DNA of 64,000 nucleotides, from assembly GCF_025421715.1 (NCBI RefSeq), contig NZ_JAOEFC010000002.1:310001-374000 (forward strand), written 5' to 3'. The stretch's first letter is position 1, and each line of letters opens with the position of its first letter. This document shows, piece by piece, positions 44,340-51,919 of the stretch. Position numbers and translations under genes: made by a program. This DNA is from Microbacterium festucae (GTDB lineage: Bacteria; Actinomycetota; Actinomycetes; Actinomycetales; Microbacteriaceae). Under the pieces are notes generated by a model, which was not told where the DNA came from, did not search any database, and saw only the letters and a program-made list of their open reading frames with translations.

Positions 44340-46274
44340 ATGACCTTCACCGACCGGCACCGACGGGCCATGGCCCTCATCGCCGACACCTTCGCTCCCG
44401 GCAACGACGCCGGGATCCCGTCCGCCAGCGCCGTGGGCGCCCCCGAGATGGCACTGCACCTCGCGGCATCCGGCCCGCGCGTGGCCGACGCCCAGCAGCT
44501 CGAGAAGCTGCTGGGGCTGTGGGACTCGCCGCTGTTCGCCCTGGCGATGTTCGGCACACCGCGCCGCTTCTCCGCCATGTCGCGCGAACAGCGCGAGCGG
44601 GCGCTCGTGCGGCTGGGCGACTCGTCGTCGCCGTCGAAGCGCGCCCTGTTCCAGGCGTTGAAGGCCGGCGCCACGCTGCCCTACACCTTGGCGGTGGGGG
44701 AGCCGCTGTGGCAGACGATGGACTTCCCGGGTCCGCTGGGAGCACCCGCCAACGCCCCCGAACCGCCGCTGCATGCCGAGCACGTCACCGGCCCGACCAC
44801 GCTCGACGCGGATGTCGTCATCGTCGGATCGGGAGCAGGCGGCGGCCCGGCGGCGGCGGTGCTGGCCGCCGCGGGCCTGTCGGTGATCGTGCTGGAGGCG
44901 GGGGAGTACTACGACGACCGTGACTTCGACGGCGACGAGGCCCGCGGGATCGGACAGCTCTACACCAACGTCGGCAGCGCCGACGGGCAGATCTCGCTGT
45001 TCGAGGGGCGCACGCTGGGGGGAGGGACCGTCGTCAACTATTCGACCGCGTTCCGCACGCCCGATCGCGTGCGCGCCGAGTGGGCGGCGCTGGGCGCCGG
45101 GCAGTTCGCGAGCGACGAGTACACGCGCGCGCTCGATGCGGTGTGGGAGCGCCTGGGCGCGACCCAGGACTACAGCACGCCCGGTCGACGCGATGCCGTG
45201 CTCGAGCGCGGTGCCCAGGCGCTCGGCTGGGACGCCGGCACGCTGTGGCGCAACGTCGACGGCTGCGATCAGGGCACCGTGTGCGGTCGCTGCGGACTGG
45301 GGTGCGCGCTCGGGGCGAAGAAGTCGACGGCCAAGACGTGGCTGCGCGATGCGCAGGATGCCGGAGCGCGCATCCTCGTGGGCGTTCAGGCACGCCGGGT
45401 GACGGTGGCCGGCGGCCGGGCGACCGGAGTCGAGGCGGCCACCGCCGACGGCATCCCGGTGACAGTGCGAGCCCGGGCGGTGTTCGTGGCGGCCGGATCG
45501 GTGCAGACCCCGTCGCTGCTGCTGCGTTCGGGCCTGGAGAACCCGAACATCGGCGCGCACCTGCGGCTGCACCCCGCCACGGCCGTGCTCGGTCTGATGG
45601 ACGAGGAGGTGCTGCCGTGGACCGGCACGATGCAGGCCCGCTACGTCGATCGGTTCGCCGACCTCGATGGCGAGGGATACGGTGCGATCCTCGAGACCGC
45701 GCCGATCACACCCGCCCTCGGCAGCGCCTTCGTCAACTGGCGCAGCGGCGCGCAATACCTCGCGCGTCTGGCGGAGTGGCGCAACACCGTCGACGTCGCC
45801 GTCATCGTGCGGGACAAGGGTCCGGGCGGGCGCGTGCGCATCGGGGCCGACGGCGAGCCGATCGTCGATTACACCGTCGCGCCGCAGGATGCCGAGCACA
45901 TGATGCAGGCGATGGTCGGTGCCGCCCGGCTCGTGGCCGCGGCGGGAGCGCGCCGGGTGCGCACCACGCACCAGCAGGACACCGTGTGGGAGCCGGCATC
46001 CGGCGGCATCGAGGCGTTCGAGCGCGACATTCGCCGTCAGGGCGTGGGACCGGGCCGACTGGGCCTGGTCGCCCTGCACATCATGGGGTCGGCGCGCATG
46101 GGCGGCGCGGCGGCGACCTCGGCGGTGAACCCGGACGGGCGCACCTGGGAGGTCGACGGGCTGTACGTCGCGGACGGGTCATCGTTCCCGACGGCATCCG
46201 GGGTGAATCCGATGGTGTCGATCCAGGCGATCTCGTACATGACCGCGACGCGCCTGGCGGCAGCGCTGAGGTGA
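44340..46274 (+). CDS. GMC family FAD-dependent oxidoreductase (long-chain alcohol oxidase-like)
   Basis: FAD-dependent alcohol oxidase/dehydrogenase, 644 aa, substrate unknown. I start at the ATG at 44340 because of the promoter spacing. An N-terminal helical extension of about 150 residues precedes the FAD site (VVIVGSGAGGGPAAAVLAAAG, about 160-180), as in long-chain fatty alcohol oxidases. A cysteine cluster CDQGTVCGRCGLGC (about residues 310-323) follows; related enzymes have one or two of these cysteines. The C-terminus has the GMC pattern: LHIMGSARMGG, LYVADGSSFPTASGVNPMVSI. No Tat signal peptide. It is convergent with a small gene at 46282, with only a weak GCTGAG/CTCAGC hairpin between them. 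Confidence 0.9.
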   Translation: MTFTDRHRRAMALIADTFAPGNDAGIPSASAVGAPEMALHLAASGPRVADAQQLEKLLGLWDSPLFALAMFGTPRRFSAMSREQRERALVRLGDSSSPSKRALFQALKAGATLPYTLAVGEPLWQTMDFPGPLGAPANAPEPPLHAEHVTGPTTLDADVVIVGSGAGGGPAAAVLAAAGLSVIVLEAGEYYDDRDFDGDEARGIGQLYTNVGSADGQISLFEGRTLGGGTVVNYSTAFRTPDRVRAEWAALGAGQFASDEYTRALDAVWERLGATQDYSTPGRRDAVLERGAQALGWDAGTLWRNVDGCDQGTVCGRCGLGCALGAKKSTAKTWLRDAQDAGARILVGVQARRVTVAGGRATGVEAATADGIPVTVRARAVFVAAGSVQTPSLLLRSGLENPNIGAHLRLHPATAVLGLMDEEVLPWTGTMQARYVDRFADLDGEGYGAILETAPITPALGSAFVNWRSGAQYLARLAEWRNTVDVAVIVRDKGPGGRVRIGADGEPIVDYTVAPQDAEHMMQAMVGAARLVAAAGARRVRTTHQQDTVWEPASGGIEAFERDIRRQGVGPGRLGLVALHIMGSARMGGAAATSAVNPDGRTWEVDGLYVADGSSFPTASGVNPMVSIQAISYMTATRLAAALR

Positions 46275-46281
46275 GCGCGGC

Positions 46282-46443
46282 TCAGCCGGCCCAGTGGCCG
46301 CGGCGCTGATCGGTCGGCTCGTTGAACTGATCGTTCGGGGTGTCGGCCCGTGCGGACGGTCGGTTCTGACGCGTCTCGTACGTCTCGGTCTCGGGGCGGA
46401 AGAACCGCACCAGCCGTTGCCACAGTGAGGACTTCGCCGTCAT
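46282..46443 (-). CDS. Small hypothetical protein, 53 aa
   Basis: Short gene easily missed. The ATG at 46443 has GGGAGA 7-12 nt upstream, and the frame runs 54 codons to TGA at 46282. The protein begins MTAKSSLWQRLVRFFRPETE, an amphipathic, basic and aromatic N-terminus that could touch a membrane. It then becomes polar and disordered-looking, rich in Asn, Arg and Thr, and ends RRGHWAG. Codon use is like the neighbouring genes, with G or C in most third positions, which supports real coding. I recognise no domain and know no function. It is convergent with the GMC gene. Confidence 0.65.
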   Translation of the reverse strand: MTAKSSLWQRLVRFFRPETETYETRQNRPSARADTPNDQFNEPTDQRRGHWAG

Positions 46444-46741
46444 CGCGTCTCCCGTCGTTGCTCGGAGTCTAGAGGCGCGCTCGCCCCTTCCGCGATTATT
46501 CGGCTTCGCTGATAATGCACATTATGTCAACTCTTAGGAGGATGATTTGCATGTTCCGCAGACAGTCCTCCTCCGGTGCGCGGCCTGGGCCCTCGATGAA
46601 ACATCATTTGATCGGGACTTTTTCGTTTCAGAGCCTCGCGGCGAGCGCGCGCGACAGGCGGTCGCCCATGAGCGTCGCGATTGATGGGTTGACCTGGCTA
46701 TTCACGACTGAACCTTGCCCGTGAGCTGACAAGATGAAGGC
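46444..46741. other. AT-richer gene-free stretch with palindrome, hairpin and protein-like remnant
   Basis: Visibly lower GC than the rest of the window. It contains the palindrome ATAATG-CA-CATTAT (46512-46525). AGGAGGA (46536-46542) can pair with TCCTCCT (46566-46572). A 58-codon plus-strand frame (46551-46724) follows that AGGAGG, but I recognise nothing in it. On the minus strand, 46628-46729 reads as a protein-like end, VVNSQVNPSIATLMGDRL followed by SRALAARL and a stop, with no start codon or upstream domain left. I interpret the stretch as decayed or foreign DNA. Confidence 0.5.
46512..46525. promoter_or_regulatory. Palindrome ATAATGCACATTAT (operator-like)
   Basis: Perfect 6-bp arms around CA, just upstream of an AGGAGG sequence. 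The size and TAATGCACATTA core resemble MarR- or LacI-type operators. No regulator gene is nearby and the downstream frame is doubtful. Confidence 0.4.
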
Positions 46742-47296
46742 GTGACATCCGTCGGCAACGAATCCACTCGTCTCGTGATCCTTCGAGGAGACTCTGCCTC
46801 AGGAGAAACGACGACAGCGCTGGCGCTACGCGAGAAGCTCGGGCCGAAGGTCGCCCTCATCCACCAGGATTACTTCCGCCGCGAGATCTTGAGCAACGAC
46901 GACAGGCCACAGCGCGCCCGCGACGCAAGCATCCTGATCGTCGGCGCTGCGCGCGACGCTCTGAACCTCGGATACGTGGTCATCATGGACGGAATCTTCA
47001 ATCTGCGCGACTACTCAGCGCTGTTCAAGAGCCTGCACGACGACCACCGCGGGCAGACCCGGATCTACCAGTTCGACATCGGACTCGACGAGACGATCCG
47101 ACGCCACGCAGGACGGCCACTGTCGAAGGAGTTCGGCGAGGACAAGATCCGCGACTAGTACGACGGGTGGCAACCGCTCCCCTGGCACGACGAAACACGC
47201 GTAGGTGGCGACGTTTCGACCGAAGATCTCGTGACGTCGATCCTGAAGGACCTCAACCTTCAACGGACACCACGGCGGGCGATTGCGGGCGAATAG
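46742..47296 (+). pseudogene. P-loop kinase-like protein, doubly inactivated
   Basis: Remnant of a small AAA/zeta-like kinase (about 184 residues). From the GTG at 46742 the frame reads VILRGDSASGETTTALALRE, then LIHQDYFRRE, YVVIMDGIF, YQFDIGLDETIRRHAGRP and FGEDKIRD, followed by an in-frame TAG at 47156. Translation then continues in the same frame as YDGWQPLPWHDETRVGG to a second TAG at 47294. The family normally has Trp-Tyr at this point, so TGG probably became TAG. The Walker A lysine is also lost: GDSASGETT instead of GxSGSGKT, a possible AAA to GAA change at 46805. Both changes should abolish function. The neighbourhood is AT-richer than the backbone. Confidence 0.75.
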
Positions 47297-47379
47297 TCCT
47301 CGCAGCGTAAGCCGGATATCCAGTCAGCGAACCTGGCCCCCCTCTCGTGCGACCGCGGTCACCCGCGCCGACGAGTGAG

Positions 47380-47414
47380 CGTGGGGCGCGCTCCCTCGGG
47401 CCGCGCGCCCCACG
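47380..47414 (-). terminator. Terminator of the DUF1254 gene
   Basis: CGTGGGGCGCGC (47380-47391) and GCGCGCCCCACG (47403-47414) form a perfect 12-bp stem 5 bp beyond the stop at 47420. The remaining 80 bp up to the pseudogene show nothing I recognise. Confidence 0.8.
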
Positions 47415-47419
47415 ATGGC

Positions 47420-48811
47420 TCAGACCGGAGTGATGTCGCCGAGCTTCCAGCTGCGGTCGAAGTACGACTCCAACGGACCGTAGAACCGGAAGTACGAGAA
47501 CCAGTGCCGGCCGGGGATCGTCTGCACCCAGTTCGACTCCCCCGCGTCGGGCGCGGTCGGTCCGAAGTGGAGGTCGACGGAGCCGTCGTCGTTGGTGACG
47601 AGCTCGGGATCGCGCGAGCCGCGGTCGCCGCGCTGCTGCGGGTTGTCGATCAGGCAGCGCGTGGCGACGTCGTAGACCGTCGCCGACCAGAACAGTTTCG
47701 CGGGCACGCCGGCCGGAACGTGCAGCGTGTAGTGGCGGCCGCCGTCGAGCCACTCCCCTGTGCCGTCGGTGTACGAGCCCAGGTAGGCCTGGCCGACCCC
47801 GGGCGTCTGGCTCTTCATCGCCTCCGAGAAGCTGACCGCCTCGTAGAACCACGACGCCCGCTCGAGAAGCTCGTCGTACCCGTCGCCGCGCTGTGCGGGG
47901 TTGTCGAGCACGATCGCCTGCTCCCACGCGCGGTCGGGCCAGTACGAGCCCTGATCGAACCGCTTGGCGAACGTGTTGGCCTGGGCCATCAGCTCGCCGG
48001 CGGCGGCACCCTGCTCGAGGATGCGCACGAGCCGATCGGACGGGGCGAACGGCTTGCCCTTCTCGATGCCGAGCTGCTTGAGCATCGCCAGGTAGAACCG
48101 GTCGCGCTCGTCGACGATCTCGCTCTGGTAGATGTCGTGGAGTACCTTCCAGTAGTCCAGGCCGCGGGGCTGGTCGCCGCTCCACGCGCGGCCGTCGGGC
48201 GACACGATCCGCGTCGGCGTCGGGTTCTCGCGCTGGTCGTAGGGGTAGATCCGCACCCCGTGCACCAGCGCGTCGGCGCGCGCGTGGTCGGGGTCGAGCG
48301 TGCGGAACCCGAACATGATGTTCACGCCGGAGGACCGCAGGGTGCGGTACTCGTCGCCGAGATCGGCCGGCGCGTCCACGCCCGGCGCGAGGATGACGTA
48401 CTTGCCGCCCTCACCCCGATCGGGACCCATCTCGCCCATCGCGCCGACCTCGCGCTGCCAGAAGTCGGAGACGCCGCCGGCGGTCGGCCCCGCGGGCAGC
48501 TCGATGACGAGCGGGCCCGACGCGGACAGATCGAAGAAGTTGAGGATGTAGGGCGTCGTCGCGTTCGCGGTGATCAGGCCCAGGCGGTCGCGGTAGCTCA
48601 GGTAGCGCACGAGGTCGCTCCCGGTCGCGCCGAAGACGTCGTAGTGCTGGGTCTTCCACTGCGCGTACGAGACGAGCGGCAGCGCCCACAGGTACACCTG
48701 GCATGCGAACTGGTAGTCCAGCTCGTCGAAGATCGTCGGCAGCGAGGCGCGTGAGGGGATGTCCCCCTCGATCGCCACGTCGGCGAGCTGTCCGGGGAGG
48801 TCGGCGGCCAT
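47420..48811 (-). CDS. DUF1254/DUF1214 domain protein
   Basis: 463-residue protein of unknown function. The N-terminal DUF1254 domain (about 35-160: YQFACQVYLWALPLV, ANATTPYILNFFDLS, GPLVIELPAGPTAGGVSDFWQR) and the C-terminal DUF1214 domain (about 340-450: GRHYTLHVPAGVPAKLFWSATVYD, WVQTIPGRHWFSYFRFYGPL) are both complete. There is no signal peptide, although many relatives are exported. Start: AAGGA precedes the ATG at 48811, and TAGGCT at 48851-48856 is a possible -10 box. It lies beside the decayed patch and ahead of the ECF42 block, a part of the window that looks accessory. Confidence 0.9.
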   Translation of the reverse strand: MAADLPGQLADVAIEGDIPSRASLPTIFDELDYQFACQVYLWALPLVSYAQWKTQHYDVFGATGSDLVRYLSYRDRLGLITANATTPYILNFFDLSASGPLVIELPAGPTAGGVSDFWQREVGAMGEMGPDRGEGGKYVILAPGVDAPADLGDEYRTLRSSGVNIMFGFRTLDPDHARADALVHGVRIYPYDQRENPTPTRIVSPDGRAWSGDQPRGLDYWKVLHDIYQSEIVDERDRFYLAMLKQLGIEKGKPFAPSDRLVRILEQGAAAGELMAQANTFAKRFDQGSYWPDRAWEQAIVLDNPAQRGDGYDELLERASWFYEAVSFSEAMKSQTPGVGQAYLGSYTDGTGEWLDGGRHYTLHVPAGVPAKLFWSATVYDVATRCLIDNPQQRGDRGSRDPELVTNDDGSVDLHFGPTAPDAGESNWVQTIPGRHWFSYFRFYGPLESYFDRSWKLGDITPV

Positions 48812-48853
48812 GAGGGGTCCTTCACAGATCGGTGGGGCGGTGAGATCTTCAGC

Positions 48854-49309
48854 CTAGAGAGATCCCGGGCGGCGAAGCGCGCTGAGGATCGTCTGCAACC
48901 GTCCGAGCGTGAACAGCCACCCCTCGCGATAGTCCTCCCCCGGCGTTTCGTCGGGCCACGGACCGGTGTGGCGCAGCGAGAGGCGGCATCCGGTCGGCGC
49001 CTCGGTCAGGTGCAGGTCGCATGACTCGTCGCGGGTCGAGCCGTCGTCGTCTTCCCACACCCACGTGAAGGCGAGGCGGTGCGGAGCGTCGACCGTCAGG
49101 TAGCGCCCCGATACCGCGATGCCTGCTCCGGGCGCGGCGAAGCGGTAGGCGCCGCCGGGCCGGGCGTCGACGGCGATGCGGACGTCGTCCCAGTGGTCCC
49201 ACCACCAGGCGGCGACCCCGTCCGGCGTCGTGAGCGAGCGCCACACGACCTCCGGCGGGGCGGGCAGGTCGACCTCGATCTCGATCGCGCGCAGCGGGTG
49301 CCCGGTCAT
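48854..49309 (-). CDS. SRPBCC (AHSA1-like) family protein
   Basis: START/Bet v 1-like fold protein, 151 aa, probably binding a hydrophobic ligand. The ATG at 49309 overlaps the stop of the hydrolase gene (ATGA) and gives MTGHPLRAIEIEVDLPAPPE. The longer frame is arginine-rich noise. Signature: VDLPAPPEVVWRSLTTPDGVAAWW, PGGAYRFAAPG, LAFTWVWEDDDGSTRDESCDL, and a WLFTLGRLQTIL end typical of the AHSA1 group. Such proteins are often co-transcribed with ECF41/ECF42 sigma factors. Here it is third after the sigma gene. Confidence 0.9.
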   Translation of the reverse strand: MTGHPLRAIEIEVDLPAPPEVVWRSLTTPDGVAAWWWDHWDDVRIAVDARPGGAYRFAAPGAGIAVSGRYLTVDAPHRLAFTWVWEDDDGSTRDESCDLHLTEAPTGCRLSLRHTGPWPDETPGEDYREGWLFTLGRLQTILSALRRPGSL

Positions 49310-50091
49310 GCCGCCTCCGCAGGCACGCGGCGGGCGATGATCGCGGCGGCCTCGTCGCCGTCGAGGCGATGGCCGACGGATGCCGTCAGCTCGACGAACT
49401 CCGCGTGCGGCATCGCCTGGGCGAGGCGACGTGCGGCGGTCACGAGCACCGGGAAGGTCTGCGCGCCGCACAGGATCGTCACCGGCCGTACGGCGAGCAT
49501 CGCCGCCGTCGGCGTCGACACCCGCGCGGTGAGCGCGGTGTCATAGACCGTCGACTGGCCGAGTGGGGCGACGACGTCGAACATCGGGCTCGCCGCGAAC
49601 TGCGCGATCATCTCCTCGGGCAAGCCGACCGCCTCGCGCTGGAAGGTGGTGACCGCTTCGCCCGGCCGGCCGTCGTCGATCAGCTGCTGCAGACGTGCAC
49701 CCAGATCGGCGGGCGGCTCGTCGACGCCGAAGCGCAGCGGCGGTTCGGAGAGGAACAGGTGCCTGATCGGCGTGCCCGACGACGCCGCATACAGGGCGAG
49801 CACGGCGCCCGACGAATGCCCGAGCACCACCGCCGGCCCCGCGGCGGAGGCGAGGACGGCGGCGAGGTCGTCGACTTCGCGATCGGGGTCGTAGGGCGGG
49901 GTGTCGCCGCTGTCGGCGCGGGCGCGTCTGTCATAGGTGAGCGCGGTGAACCCGGCCGCGGCGAGGCTATCGGCGATCGCGGCGGCATCGGCCGCGGTCG
50001 ACAGGGCCCCGCCGACGACGACGACCGGCGCGCCGCTGCCCCGGGTGTGGACGGCGATGGGCGTGCCGTCGGCTGAGGTGACGTGCTGCAT
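49306..50091 (-). CDS. Alpha/beta hydrolase
   Basis: 261-residue alpha/beta hydrolase. The ATG at 50091 gives MQHVTSADGTPIAVHTRGSG; the frame is open for 380 codons more upstream, but only as an antisense-free shadow of the sigma gene. Motifs: VVVVGGALS (oxyanion region), YDRRARADSG, the nucleophile GHSSGAVLAL (Ser at about residue 94), and SVGHRLDGDEAA with the catalytic His. The family resembles the hydrolases often found with DGPF/ECF loci. It lies 44 bp after the sigma factor gene, so it is probably in the same operon. Confidence 0.88.
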   Translation of the reverse strand: MQHVTSADGTPIAVHTRGSGAPVVVVGGALSTAADAAAIADSLAAAGFTALTYDRRARADSGDTPPYDPDREVDDLAAVLASAAGPAVVLGHSSGAVLALYAASSGTPIRHLFLSEPPLRFGVDEPPADLGARLQQLIDDGRPGEAVTTFQREAVGLPEEMIAQFAASPMFDVVAPLGQSTVYDTALTARVSTPTAAMLAVRPVTILCGAQTFPVLVTAARRLAQAMPHAEFVELTASVGHRLDGDEAAAIIARRVPAEAA

Positions 50092-50135
50092 GCGCCCATG
50101 CAACCGCGCACCTCGGACATCGTCAACGGGGGGCG

Positions 50136-51383
50136 TCACCCCAGCGCGGCGATCTTGGTCTCCAGCACGCGCCGCTGCGCGTCGTTGGCGGTCAGCGCCG
50201 CCGCCCGGCGCAGCTCGTCGCGCGCCTCGCCGGTGCGCCCCAGCCGCGACAGCAGCTCGCCCCGCACGCTCGGCAGCAGCGGCGAACCGCGCAGCGCCCC
50301 CGATGCCGCGAGGGCGTCGACCATGCGCAGCGCCGTGGCGGGCCCGGTCGCCATGGCGACGGCGACCGCGTGGTTGAGGTCGACGACGGGGCTCGGGGCG
50401 ATGCGCCCGAGCGCCTCGTAAAGCACGACGATCTGCTCCCAGTCGGTCTCGGCGACGCTCGGGGCGACGCTGTGGCAGCGGGCGATCGCCGCCTGCAGCG
50501 CATAGGCGCCGCGCCCCGTGCCGCGGGAGCGTGCGAGGGCGTCGGAGGCCGCCAACGCCGCGACGCCGCGGGCGATCTGGCCGTGGTCCCACCGGCCGCG
50601 GTCCTGGTCGGCCAGCAGCACGGGGGTGCCCTCGGCATCCTCCCGGGCCGCGAAGCGCGACCGCTGCAGCTCCATCAGCGCCACCAGTGCCGGTGGGTCG
50701 GGCTCCCGCGGCAGCAGTGCCCTGACCACCCGACCCAGGCGCAGCGCCTCGTCGGCGAGGTCGGGCCGCATCCACTGCTCGCCCGCGGTGGCGGCATACC
50801 CCTCGGTGAAGACGAGGTACACGACGCCGAGCACGCCCGCCAGACGCGCGCGCCACTCCGACGGGTCGGGCGTCTCGAAGGGCACCTGCGCGGCGGCGAG
50901 CGTCTTCTTGGCGCGCGTGATCCGCGCCTGCACGGTGGGCACCGGCACCAGCAGCATCCGGGCGATCTCGGTGGTGGACAGGCCGCCGACCACCCGCAGG
51001 GTCAGCGCGACCTGCGACTCGCGCGACAGCGCCGGATGGCACGCGGTGAACACGAGGCGCAGCAGGTCGTCGTCGATCGGCTCCCAGTCGAGGTCGGTCG
51101 CCTCGCGCAGCTCGTGCGCGATGGTGCGATGCCGTTCGTCGAGCCGCTCTCGCCGCCGCCACGCGTCGATCACCCGGCGCTTGGCGACCGCGGTGATCCA
51201 CGCGCCGGTGTTGGCGGGCACGCCGTGCTCGCGCCACGACCCCAACGCCTCCACGCAGGCCTCTTGCGCGACGTCTTCCGCGAAGCCGAGGTCGCCGGTC
51301 ATGCGGGCCAGGGCCGCGACGATGCGCGCCCCCTCGACCCGCCAGACCGCCTCGACCGCGCGGTCGACATCGCCAGCAATCAC
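50136..51383 (-). CDS. ECF42-type RNA polymerase sigma factor with C-terminal TPR-like domain
   Basis: Extracytoplasmic-function sigma factor of 415 aa. The GTG at 51383 overlaps the YCII stop (GTGA) and gives (V)IAGDVDRAVEAVWRVEGARI. Region 2 is LGFAEDVAQEACVEALGSW to AKRRVIDAWRRRER. Region 4 is ALTLRVVGGLSTTEIARMLLVPVPTVQARITRAKKTL. The long C-terminal extension (about 185-415) is the DUF6596/TPR-like part that marks the ECF42 group, containing VYLVFTEGYAATAGEQW and VDLNHAVAVAMATG. ECF42 factors lack anti-sigma factors and are paired with a YCII/DGPF protein, exactly as here. A promoter of the published ECF42 type lies upstream of the pair (51850-51876), suggesting positive autoregulation. 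Confidence 0.93.
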   Translation of the reverse strand: MIAGDVDRAVEAVWRVEGARIVAALARMTGDLGFAEDVAQEACVEALGSWREHGVPANTGAWITAVAKRRVIDAWRRRERLDERHRTIAHELREATDLDWEPIDDDLLRLVFTACHPALSRESQVALTLRVVGGLSTTEIARMLLVPVPTVQARITRAKKTLAAAQVPFETPDPSEWRARLAGVLGVVYLVFTEGYAATAGEQWMRPDLADEALRLGRVVRALLPREPDPPALVALMELQRSRFAAREDAEGTPVLLADQDRGRWDHGQIARGVAALAASDALARSRGTGRGAYALQAAIARCHSVAPSVAETDWEQIVVLYEALGRIAPSPVVDLNHAVAVAMATGPATALRMVDALAASGALRGSPLLPSVRGELLSRLGRTGEARDELRRAAALTANDAQRRVLETKIAALG

Positions 51384-51799
51384 TGGCCTTCGCGCTCCCG
51401 CAGCACGGCTTCCTTCTGGATGTACTCGTTGTCGGCGTAGGCCGCGAAGTCGGACTCGTCGGTCACCCGCCGCACCTCGAGCTTGTTGCCGGGGCCGAGC
51501 GGGCAGCGCTTGGCCCACTCCAGCGCCTCCTCGGCGGTGGCCGTCTGCAGGATCCAGAACCCGTTGAACAGCTCGTGGATCTCGCCGTAGGGGCCGTCGG
51601 TGACCAGCGGCGCCTCATCGGCGGTGAACTCGACGACGTAGCCGGGCTCGGGGGCCAGGCCGTCGCCGGCGACCATCACGCCGGCGTTGATGAGCTGCTC
51701 GTTGTAGGCGCCCATCGCGTTGATGACGGCTTCGAAGTCCATCTCCTCGTACGCCTCGACCGCGGCGGCCGTCGCTCGCATGATCAGCATGTGCTTCAT
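51380..51799 (-). CDS. YCII/DGPF family protein
   Basis: Small YCII-related protein of 139 aa. The ATG at 51799 has GGGAGAAG upstream and gives MKHMLIMRATAAAVEAYEEM; the frame upstream of this ATG is not used. The family signature TDGPYGEIHELFNGFWIL is present (DGPF/DGPY motif), and EVRRV and a charged C-terminus follow. The ferredoxin-like YCII fold may bind small molecules or act as a dehalogenase-like enzyme, but no activity is proven for this group. It is the first gene of a four-gene run with ECF42, hydrolase and SRPBCC. Confidence 0.92.
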   Translation of the reverse strand: MKHMLIMRATAAAVEAYEEMDFEAVINAMGAYNEQLINAGVMVAGDGLAPEPGYVVEFTADEAPLVTDGPYGEIHELFNGFWILQTATAEEALEWAKRCPLGPGNKLEVRRVTDESDFAAYADNEYIQKEAVLREREGQ

Positions 51800-51849
51800 C
51801 GGTTCTTCTCCCTGTGTCGCGGGTGGTCGCTCCACCCTCCCACCTGTAC

Positions 51850-51876
51850 GTCGAACGACGCACGGCGAAATCGACA
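51850..51876 (-). promoter_or_regulatory. ECF42-type promoter of the YCII-sigma operon
   Basis: On the minus strand TGTCGA (plus 51871-51876) is followed after exactly 17 bp by CGAC (plus 51850-51853). TGTCGA at -35 and CGA/TC-like sequence at -10 are the motifs reported for ECF42 targets. Transcription would start about 45 bp before the YCII ATG. Confidence 0.7.
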
Positions 51877-51919
51877 TCGTGCGCGAAGATTCCTCTCGGG
51901 CCGCCGCTAGCGTGGAGTG

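Noticed and set aside
46551..46724. 58-codon plus-strand frame after AGGAGG
   Set aside because: The ribosome-binding site is good, but the peptide has no recognisable features, overlaps a more protein-like minus-strand end and lies in decayed DNA. Kept only as part of the region description.
49306..51237. 643-residue fusion of the hydrolase with an upstream domain
   Set aside because: The upstream 380 codons are an out-of-frame shadow of the ECF42 gene. The ATG at 50091 gives a normal-length hydrolase.
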